Origin: an uncultured Elusimicrobia bacterium
Lineage (GTDB): Bacteria; Elusimicrobiota; Elusimicrobia; UBA1565; UBA9628
Assembly: GCA_903874575.1 (NCBI GenBank)
Contig: CAIQSZ010000114.1
Coordinates: 1-14,151, forward strand
Direction of reading: 5' to 3'
Length of the DNA stretch: 14,151 nt
Made by a program: the position numbers and the translations under genes. Positions 7,284-14,151 of this stretch are shown piece by piece. Numbering within the stretch: position 1 is the stretch's first letter; each line of letters starts with the position of its first letter. The notes under the pieces were generated by a model. That model was given only the letters and a program-made list of their open reading frames with translations. It was not told the DNA's origin and did no database searches.

Positions 7284-8756
7284 CTATCGGGGACGCTCTT
7301 TGAACTTTTCGGAGAGAGCCTCGGAAAGGACGCGCGTTCCCGGAAGCTGAGGGAATTCCACTCCGAGAAGCCGGCCCAGCGTCGGGGCCAGATCGTCTCC
7401 CAAGGCCTCTCTGGAGTAGACTCCGCGGCGGATTCCCGCGCCCATCAGGATCAAAGGGATACTCGCATCATCGTCGTACGGGAGATTATGACCGGCGTCA
7501 GTAACACTGCCGGTCAGCAAGACGCCCTCCTTGACGAGTATCATGAGATCGCCGCCGCGGGAATGCACGCTCCGCTGGAACTCCTCCCAATACCGAGAAT
7601 GATCGCCGCCGCGGCGCAAGACCTCAGGATCGAACACGTGCGCCACGGCCCAGTGCGCGGCCAGCAGTCGCGATGTCTCTATCAAGAAATGATCCGCCGC
7701 GATCCCTTGCGCCTTGGCCAAGGCGACGTTTAAATAGACGTGGGGAGGGCGCACCATCAATAACCACTTCTCACCTGCGGGTGGCGGGCCGAATCGCGCG
7801 ATCAAGCCCTTCTCGATCTGCGCGGCGAAATCGTTGAACATGATGCGCCTGTAGCCTCTCTTGCGGCCGCTAACGCTCTCCGGCATCGACGCCACGCCGT
7901 GGTCGGCCGACAGCGCGACCGTATATCGCGCCTTACCGACGCGTTGGTCGAGGAAATCAAAGAATCGGCCGAGTTCCCGGTCGAGCATCTCCAGTTGATC
8001 GCGGACCTCCGGGCTGTCCGGTCCCTTCCAGTGGCCAATCAAGTCGGTGCCCGAAAGACTCAGAAGCAGAAGGCTCGGGACAGCACTCGTGCTCATCCCC
8101 ATTTTCTCGTTCTCGATGGCCTTCTCGGCCAACGCGATGGCTAGGGGATCGAAGCGCGTGGTCCGCGTGATCGTGTCGCGCTCGACTACGGGGATGCGCA
8201 AGTCGGCGTCCCAATTCCAGACCCAGTCCGGCATGCGACCGTAATAGCCGCTAGAGACAAATTGGCCCGCAGATCGGTCGTACCACAGCGCCAGGTCGGG
8301 ATGCTGGCCACCCATGATGATTGCGGGACGGTCCTTACCCGCGATCGACACGACCACGGCAGAGGGATCGGCGGCCTTAAGGATATCGCCGACGGTGGGG
8401 CACTGCAGGTGCGCCGGACTCATGCCGTATTCGGGGTCGGCGACCGAGTAGAGCGACTCGCCGTGCTCGCGATCCCACCATTCGTTTCCGATGATCCCGT
8501 GCTGGGAGGGAAAACAGCCCGTCAAAAGAGCAGCGTGGCCGGGTGCGGTCTCGGTGGGGACGTAGCCCTGCCGTGCTTTGGTGAAGACGGCGCCTTCCTT
8601 CTGCAACCGAGCGAAGCCGCCGGTGAATTCAGAGGCGAATCGCTGCAAGTAGTCCGCCCGCATCTGGTCGATAACAATGACTGCGACCAGACGCGGCGGC
8701 GCCGCCGACACGGAAGCGACGGGGACCATCGCCGCGAACAAAGCGAACATTATCAT
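7284..8756 (-). CDS. Secreted PafA-like alkaline phosphatase (type I phosphodiesterase superfamily)
   Basis: The start is the ATG at 8756: AGGAG at 8763-8767 is 6 nt away and the product then begins with a signal peptide (residues 1 to about 19, SVSAA). An upstream in-frame TTG at 8771 would place the Shine-Dalgarno inside the gene. The 490-residue enzyme has the alkaline phosphatase superfamily metal site: Asp30 (VIDQMRADY), nucleophile Thr70 (PTETAPGH), Asp238/His242 (GTDLIGH), Asp285/His286 (SADHG) and His423 (AGHN). Asn91 and a Lys141-x-Arg143 pair match the phosphate-binding residues of PafA, a phosphate monoesterase, so phosphate scavenging in the periplasm is likely. It stands alone on the minus strand, converging on the beta-barrel gene, inside the region bounded by the duplicated gene end. 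Its codon use is less GC-biased than that of its neighbours. Confidence 0.88.
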   Translation of the reverse strand: MIMFALFAAMVPVASVSAAPPRLVAVIVIDQMRADYLQRFASEFTGGFARLQKEGAVFTKARQGYVPTETAPGHAALLTGCFPSQHGIIGNEWWDREHGESLYSVADPEYGMSPAHLQCPTVGDILKAADPSAVVVSIAGKDRPAIIMGGQHPDLALWYDRSAGQFVSSGYYGRMPDWVWNWDADLRIPVVERDTITRTTRFDPLAIALAEKAIENEKMGMSTSAVPSLLLLSLSGTDLIGHWKGPDSPEVRDQLEMLDRELGRFFDFLDQRVGKARYTVALSADHGVASMPESVSGRKRGYRRIMFNDFAAQIEKGLIARFGPPPAGEKWLLMVRPPHVYLNVALAKAQGIAADHFLIETSRLLAAHWAVAHVFDPEVLRRGGDHSRYWEEFQRSVHSRGGDLMILVKEGVLLTGSVTDAGHNLPYDDDASIPLILMGAGIRRGVYSREALGDDLAPTLGRLLGVEFPQLPGTRVLSEALSEKFKERPR

Positions 8757-8762
8757 GAGATG

Positions 8763-8767
8763 CTCCT
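8763..8767 (-). promoter_or_regulatory. Shine-Dalgarno sequence fixing the phosphatase start
   Basis: AGGAG on the minus strand, 6 nt before the ATG at 8756. It decides against the longer TTG start at 8771. Confidence 0.7.
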
Positions 8768-8852
8768 GCAATACCGCTTATTTCGTGTAGACCGCAGCCG
8801 TGCGGGGAGGGATTCCCAAAAGTACGCGCAGGGCTATCCGTTTCACACATGG

Positions 8853-8858
8853 ATTATA
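8853..8858 (-). promoter_or_regulatory. Putative -10 element (TATAAT) for the phosphatase gene
   Basis: A perfect TATAAT on the minus strand, about 97 nt upstream of the phosphatase ATG. No good -35 was found at 16-18 nt. If used, it gives a 5' leader of about 90 nt. The leader contains a small hairpin at 8792-8805 with 5-bp arms (CCGCA/TGCGG) and a 4-nt loop, of unknown function. No riboswitch family was recognised. Confidence 0.4.
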
Positions 8859-9114
8859 AGCGCCAGCCCAACCGCGACGAATAGTACTGGGATTAATTGT
8901 GTATGACAACAGCAAGACAAGCCCCAGAATGCGAATTTCTCGCCGATTCGCCGGCGAGATCGGCTTCTAATGCCTTCGGCACCATAGACGATCAGGAAGC
9001 GATCGTACCGATTCGATTGTTCTCCCAACAACTTCGCGCAGAAGGGGATTCGACGAACGTAGCGTTATCCGAAGGCGCGGCACCCTGACCTCCGCTCCGA
9101 AGTAATCTGCGCCC

Positions 9115-9120
9115 AGGAGG
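9115..9120 (+). promoter_or_regulatory. Shine-Dalgarno sequence AGGAGG
   Basis: A full AGGAGG 4 nt before the GTG at 9125. It supports that start over the in-frame ATG at 9149, which has no such site. Confidence 0.65.
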
Positions 9121-9124
9121 AACA

Positions 9125-9559
9125 GTGGGATCCAAAAGAGTCAGACCAATGCGTGTATCAGTGAGGTTTGTTGTCGCCGTTGCGTTTGCAGGCTTGGCCG
9201 CGGTATCTCAGTTGAGGGCCGCAGGTCTGGACTTCGGTTTCGGAGCTGATGCCGCTGAGAAAGGGGGACTGACACGGATAGAGGACCCCAGCTATAAGTT
9301 GCCGTCGTATTGTCGCCCCTCGGTGCCAGAAATGCAAACGTCGGAAGCGGTTTGTAGCCCGACCGCCAGTGTGGGAGAGCTAAGAGCAAAAAGGTACGAA
9401 GTATTCATTTCGGGAGAAGGCGTTATTCAGATGATAGGACATGGGAAAATAATGACATTGGATGAGGCGTTGTACATATTCGTGGAAATCAGGTCTGAGA
9501 AGGATGCAAAACTTACTGATAGACTCGGCCGCACGGCTAAGGACTTAAACGTCCGATAA
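9125..9559 (+). CDS. Small secreted protein of unknown function
   Basis: I do not recognise this 144-residue protein. The GTG start is chosen for AGGAGG 4 nt upstream. The N-terminus is basic (MGSKRVRPMRVSVR), followed by a hydrophobic stretch (about 15-30) and a likely signal-peptidase site after RAA at about residue 33, so it should reach the periplasm or beyond. The mature part of about 110 residues has two cysteines (63 and 77), which could form a disulfide, then a predicted alternating strand/helix region including YEVFISGEGVIQMIGHG and TLDEALYIFVEIRS. No catalytic motif is visible. The gene is AT-richer than the rest of the window (22 of 60 G+C at 9421-9480), which suggests recent acquisition. 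An inverted repeat follows shortly after its TAA. Confidence 0.6.
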   Translation: MGSKRVRPMRVSVRFVVAVAFAGLAAVSQLRAAGLDFGFGADAAEKGGLTRIEDPSYKLPSYCRPSVPEMQTSEAVCSPTASVGELRAKRYEVFISGEGVIQMIGHGKIMTLDEALYIFVEIRSEKDAKLTDRLGRTAKDLNVR

Positions 9560-9648
9560 GAAGTAAGTTCGGGCTCGCTTTCCCCACCGCCCCCTTGAGG
9601 TATGAACGGCGCAATTGACGAAGCGGCGGTGGGGACGCTCCCAGCCGC
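9560..9648. other. Spacer between the small secreted gene and the beta-barrel remnant
   Basis: This stretch contains the 11-bp inverted repeat. Residual likeness to the beta-barrel gene may extend a few codons left of 9649 but is too weak to claim. No gene is supported here; the short frame starting ATG at 9602 runs through the remnant in a shifted frame and is not credible. Confidence 0.45.
9581..9635. repeat. 11-bp perfect inverted repeat with 33-nt loop
   Basis: The arms are TCCCCACCGCC (9581-9591) and GGCGGTGGGGA (9625-9635), separated by 33 nt. It lies 21 bp after the stop of the small secreted protein gene and 13 bp before the broken beta-barrel copy. It could end transcription as a stem-loop, but no U-tract follows and the loop is long. 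It could also mark the end of a mobile or recombined segment. The role is undecided. Confidence 0.5.
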
Positions 9649-9784
9649 GCCGGCACGGAAGTCGGCGTCGCGCGAGACTACTTCGGCGCCGTCGCTCGCC
9701 AAGGACCCGCTTCTCCGGCAAGAAGCGGACCGAGTACGGCCGCCGGCCGAACCAGTTCGTTCTTACCGGTCAATATTATTTTAA
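9649..9784 (+). pseudogene. Broken copy of the 3' end of the beta-barrel gene
   Basis: 9649-9710 matches 7012-7072 of the beta-barrel gene at most positions, with a 1-nt insertion at about 9687-9690. The sequence then jumps (about 122 nt missing, equivalent to 7073-7194, with a GC microhomology at the joint) and 9709-9784 matches 7193-7269. The encoded end QFVLTGQYYF is conserved, but the stop is lost: TTTT-AAG replaces a stop codon after the final Phe. There is no start and no complete barrel, so it is a gene remnant. The first 51 nt of the second block differ at one position, whereas the last 24 nt carry seven differences, all silent. Confidence 0.85.
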
Positions 9785-9800
9785 GCGTGCGTACGGCGCT

Positions 9801-11468
9801 TCAGACGTACTTCTTGTAGACCGGCTTGTACTGCAGGCTGCGCACGTGCCGCTCCAGGTCCGCGGGCTTGGCCTCCGTCGCCAGGCCGCGCGCGTAAGCG
9901 ACCTCCGCGACCGCCGTGCCGATGACCGCCGAGACCTCGTTGATCATCTGCAGGGCGGGGTAGATGCGGCCCTGGTCGAGGTCCTCCTTGGTCACCGCCG
10001 CCGACAAGGTCTTCGCGGCGACGAAGAACATCTCGTCGGTGACGCGCGACGAGCCCGCCACGACCACGCCCAGGCCCACGCCCGGGAAGATGTAGGCGTT
10101 GTTGCCCTGGCCGGACACGAAGGTCGCGCCCTTGTAGGTCACGGGGGGAAACGGCGAGCCGCTGGCGAACACCGCGCGCCCGTCCGACCACTCGTAGGCC
10201 TGCCGGGCCGTGCACTCGGAGTTGTCGGTCGGGTTGGAGAGCGCGAAGATCACCGGGCGCTTGTTGAGCCGGGCCATTTCCTCAATAAGCTCCTTCGTGA
10301 ACTGGCCCTGCTTTCCGCTCACGCCGATGATGGAGGTCGGCTTGAGCTCCTTGACCGCCGCCAGCAGGTCCGTGACGGGGGCGTGCTTGTGGGCGTAGGG
10401 CTTCTTGTGGTCCTGCAGGTCCTTGCGGGTGCTCTCCACCAGCGCCTTGGAGTCGATGAACCAGCAGCGGCCGCGCGCGTCGGCCTCGCTCACGCCCTCC
10501 GCCTTCAGCGCGCTGACGATGAGGTCGGCGATGCCGATGGCCGCCTCGCCCGCGCCGCAGAACAGGAAGCGCTGGTCCTTCAAGGCGACGCCGGTCAGGC
10601 GCGCCGAGGAGATCAGGCCCGACAGCGTCACCGCCGCCGTGCCTTGGATGTCGTCGTTGAAGCTGCAGACGCGGTCGCGGTACTTCTCCAGGATGCGGAA
10701 CGCGTTGTGGTTGGCGAAGTCCTCCCACTGGATGAGCGCGTGGGGGAAGATTTCCTGCACCGCGGTCACGAACTCCTCGACCAGCTCGTCGTACTCGCGG
10801 CCGACGAGGCGCTTTTCCTGCACGCCCAGATACAGCGGGTCTTCCAGCAAGGACTGCGCGTTGGTGCCCACGTCCAGCGTGATCGGAAGGGTGCAGGACG
10901 GATGCACGCCCGCGCACGCCGTGTACAGCGAGAGCTTGCCGACCGGAATACCCATGCCGTTGGCGCCCAAGTCACCCAGGCCCAGGATGCGCTCGCCGTC
11001 GGTGACGACGATGACGCGCACGTTGCGGTGCGGCCAGTGGCGCAGGACGTCGCGGATGCGCCCCTTCTCGTGGCGGGTGATGAAGAGGCCGCGGGGGCGG
11101 CGGAAGATATGGCCGTAGAGCTGGCAGGCCTTGCCGACGACCGGGGTGTAGATGAGCGGCATCATCTCGTCCAAATTTTCCATCACGACGCGGTAGAACA
11201 GGGTCTCGTTGCGGTCCAGGAGGGCGATCAGTTCCGTGTAGCGCTGGAGATCGTCGGCCTGGCCGCGCACGTTGGCCAGCACGCGCTTCATCTGCTCGTC
11301 CATGGTCGAGACGTGGGGCGGGAGGAGCCCGTCGATGCCCAGGCGCGCGCGCTCCTCGCGGCTGAACGCGGAGCCCTTGTTCAAGACCGGGTCCTGCAGA
11401 AGCGTCATGCCCGTCGCGCTGGGACGGATGGTGTCTTCGGCCACGTCGAGGGAGCGGGGAGCGAGCAT
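9801..11468 (-). CDS. Malic enzyme (oxidative decarboxylation of malate, probably NADP-preferring)
   Basis: The ATG at 11468 is chosen because GGAGG lies 7 nt upstream; it gives 555 residues, normal for the large eukaryote-like/SfcA class. The enzyme converts malate to pyruvate and CO2 in the cytoplasm. Visible catalytic residues are Tyr107 (IYTP), Lys178 (GMGIPVGKL), metal ligands Glu249/Asp250 (WEDF) and the Asp pair 272-273 (FNDDIQGT), with dinucleotide fold GAGEAAIG (305-312). After the second strand of that fold comes VESTRKDLQDHKKPYAH. A Lys at the place that separates NADP-specific from NAD-specific enzymes, and likeness to the plant NADP form, suggest NADP use; this is inference. The start is 31 nt after the ispG stop, so the two genes are probably co-transcribed. 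The C-terminus ends 16 bp from the beta-barrel remnant. Confidence 0.93.
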   Translation of the reverse strand: MLAPRSLDVAEDTIRPSATGMTLLQDPVLNKGSAFSREERARLGIDGLLPPHVSTMDEQMKRVLANVRGQADDLQRYTELIALLDRNETLFYRVVMENLDEMMPLIYTPVVGKACQLYGHIFRRPRGLFITRHEKGRIRDVLRHWPHRNVRVIVVTDGERILGLGDLGANGMGIPVGKLSLYTACAGVHPSCTLPITLDVGTNAQSLLEDPLYLGVQEKRLVGREYDELVEEFVTAVQEIFPHALIQWEDFANHNAFRILEKYRDRVCSFNDDIQGTAAVTLSGLISSARLTGVALKDQRFLFCGAGEAAIGIADLIVSALKAEGVSEADARGRCWFIDSKALVESTRKDLQDHKKPYAHKHAPVTDLLAAVKELKPTSIIGVSGKQGQFTKELIEEMARLNKRPVIFALSNPTDNSECTARQAYEWSDGRAVFASGSPFPPVTYKGATFVSGQGNNAYIFPGVGLGVVVAGSSRVTDEMFFVAAKTLSAAVTKEDLDQGRIYPALQMINEVSAVIGTAVAEVAYARGLATEAKPADLERHVRSLQYKPVYKKYV

Positions 11469-11475
11469 GATTATT

Positions 11476-11480
11476 CCTCC
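11476..11480 (-). promoter_or_regulatory. Shine-Dalgarno sequence fixing the malic enzyme start
   Basis: GGAGG on the minus strand, 7 nt before the ATG at 11468. Earlier in-frame starts, reaching up to 11564, would lie within the ispG coding region and lack this support. Confidence 0.7.
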
Positions 11481-11499
11481 AGTCATGAGCGGGGGAGCG

Positions 11500-13506
<2,007 letters not shown>

Positions 13507-13516
13507 GACGGCATCA

Positions 13517-13526
13517 ATTATATCAT
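13517..13526. promoter_or_regulatory. Overlapping divergent -10 elements for ispG and the VOC gene
   Basis: On the plus strand TATCAT (13521-13526) ends 5 nt before the VOC ATG at 13532. On the minus strand TATAAT (13522-13517) ends 10 nt before the ispG ATG at 13506. The two hexamers share the central TA. The VOC start has no Shine-Dalgarno sequence. This looks like one symmetric AT-rich melting region used in both directions. No clear -35 is visible on either side. Confidence 0.5.
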
Positions 13527-13531
13527 TTGGC

Positions 13532-13924
13532 ATGGCTCTCCCTCCGGCGCTGGGCATCCGTCACATCGCGCTGTTCGTCGACGACTTGGAGCGCTCCGAG
13601 GCGTTCTACCGCGGCGTCCTCGGCTATGAGGTCGAATGGCGCCCCGACCCCGACAACCTCTACCTGACCATGGGCGGCCGGGACAACCTCGCCCTGCACA
13701 AGGGCGGAGCCGGACGCGCAAGCGCGCGCCTGGACCACTTCGGCGTCGCCCTGCGCGAGGCGGCGGACGTGGACGCCTGGCACGCGCACCTCGAGGCCGC
13801 CGGAGCCGTCATCGTCCGGGGGCCCCAGACGCACCGCGACGGCGCGCGCTCGTTCTACGCGAAGGACCCCGACGGAACCGTCCTGCAGTTCCTTCACCAC
13901 CCGCGCATCGGCGACCGCGCTTGA
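13532..13924 (+). CDS. VOC (glyoxalase/bleomycin resistance) superfamily protein
   Basis: This 130-residue single-domain protein contains two beta-alpha-beta-beta-beta modules. The first starts GIRHIALFVDDLERSEAFYRGVLGYEV; the second starts LDHFGVAL and ends DPDGTVLQF, the classic VOC close. Family metal ligands would be His11, His69 and a Glu near the end, but that last position is Gln119, so metal binding may be weakened or use other residues such as His56. The substrate is unknown: glyoxalase, dioxygenase and antibiotic-binding roles all share this fold. The ATG at 13532 is preferred over earlier in-frame starts because homology begins right after it and TATCAT lies 5 nt upstream. It overlaps the next gene by TTGA, so the two may be translated together. 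Confidence 0.85.
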   Translation: MALPPALGIRHIALFVDDLERSEAFYRGVLGYEVEWRPDPDNLYLTMGGRDNLALHKGGAGRASARLDHFGVALREAADVDAWHAHLEAAGAVIVRGPQTHRDGARSFYAKDPDGTVLQFLHHPRIGDRA

Positions 13925-14151
13925 ACACGCCCGCCCGGCGCCCGGAAGTGACGGCCGTGGACGTGCGGCGGGCGGCCGATATATTGGAGAAGCTGTACTT
14001 CCATCCGGAGCTCTCGGTCGGGCTTGAAAAGAAGGACCGCGTGCGCCTGGTCGCCGCCGCCGGCCGCCTGTCGCGGCCGGAAAAATTCGAGCTGAAGAAA
14101 ATATCGAAGTCGATGCGCAAGGAGCGCCGCCGCGTCGCCAAGGAGGGCGAC
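13921..14151 (+). CDS. N-terminal part of an unidentified gene running off the right edge
   Basis: An open frame begins at TTG 13921, overlapping the VOC stop (TTGA), and stays open to the window end (77 codons, third positions mostly G/C). A GTG at 13948 is an alternative start. The visible part has VRRAADILEKLYFHPELSV and then a strongly basic helix-like end (FELKKISKSMRKERRRVAK). No signal peptide or membrane segment is seen. I do not recognise the family. Coupling to the VOC gene suggests a related or co-expressed role. Confidence 0.6.
   Translation, partial: MNTPARRPEVTAVDVRRAADILEKLYFHPELSVGLEKKDRVRLVAAAGRLSRPEKFELKKISKSMRKERRRVAKEGD

Larger units (their letters stand above)
8772..9124. 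other. Intergenic region of 353 bp without a supported gene
   Basis: This gap separates the divergent phosphatase and small secreted protein genes. It holds the phosphatase -10 and leader, a quasi-palindrome at 8942-8964 (arms GCCGAT/ATCGGC around CGCCGGCG), and the Shine-Dalgarno for the gene at 9125. Short open frames on both strands (for example 8897-9088 plus and 8843-9031 minus) lack a convincing ribosome-binding site or recognisable protein features. Base composition is clearly less GC-rich than the core genes. Confidence 0.5.

Noticed and set aside
8942..8964. Quasi-palindrome possibly serving as operator or recombination site
   Set aside because: The arms are interrupted by unmatched bases and there is no second copy in the window. 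A regulator cannot be named, so it is mentioned only within the gap description.
8843..9031. 62-codon minus-strand frame with a hydrophobic C-terminus
   Set aside because: The hydrophobic end is suggestive of a membrane segment, but there is no Shine-Dalgarno sequence and it covers the phosphatase -10 and upstream region. Not enough support.
8897..9088. 63-codon plus-strand frame in the 353-bp gap
   Set aside because: No good ribosome-binding site, no hydrophobic or domain pattern and no operon context. It could be chance in this less GC-biased DNA.
9785..9830. Possible terminator hairpin after malic enzyme
   Set aside because: Only 5-bp stems (GTACG/CGTAC or AAGCG/CGCTT) can be drawn. The following AT-rich run is part of the barrel remnant, so the case is weak.

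Overview
The window is GC-rich (a hand count gives 42 of 60 G+C at 5221-5280) and gene-dense, with GTG and TTG starts and tight overlaps. The host is a diderm (Gram-negative-type) bacterium: there is a periplasmic LolA-like protein, a LolCDE/MacB-type ABC pair and an outer-membrane beta-barrel protein ending in Phe. It makes isoprenoids by the MEP pathway, through a long-form IspG with a large central insert. The phylum cannot be fixed by reading alone. A high-GC uncultured lineage of the Elusimicrobiota type would fit, but that is a guess.

Layout. 1-60 is probably the tail of an upstream gene. 74-1063 (+) is an AI-2E-family membrane protein. It converges on a GH57/DUF3536 glycoside hydrolase at 1060-3408 (-), and both stop codons lie in one CTAG. 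From a short divergent promoter region (3409-3459) a four-gene operon runs right (3460-7269): LolA-like periplasmic protein, FtsX/LolE-type permease, LolD/MacB-type ATPase and a beta-barrel protein. Together these could form one inner-membrane-to-outer-membrane route for a lipid or lipoprotein.

7284-9784 differs from the rest. It holds a PafA-like secreted phosphatase (-), a 353-bp gap, an orphan secreted small protein in AT-richer DNA (22 of 60 G+C at 9421-9480), an 11-bp inverted repeat, and a broken second copy of the 3' end of the beta-barrel gene (9649-9784). The stretch therefore sits between an intact and a broken copy of the same gene end and looks like an insertion or recombination product.

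9801-13506 (-) is a two-gene operon, ispG followed by malic enzyme. Malic enzyme yields pyruvate and NAD(P)H; pyruvate is the entry substrate of the MEP pathway and IspG needs electrons, so the pairing makes metabolic sense. Divergent from ispG is a VOC-fold protein (13532-13924), coupled through TTGA to a gene that runs off the right edge.

Transcription starts share a pattern. First genes of units lack a usable Shine-Dalgarno sequence and have a TANNNT hexamer 5-10 nt before the start codon, as expected for leaderless mRNAs. The two island genes and the malic enzyme gene have clear Shine-Dalgarno sequences. No tRNA, rRNA, CRISPR array, transposase or integrase was seen.
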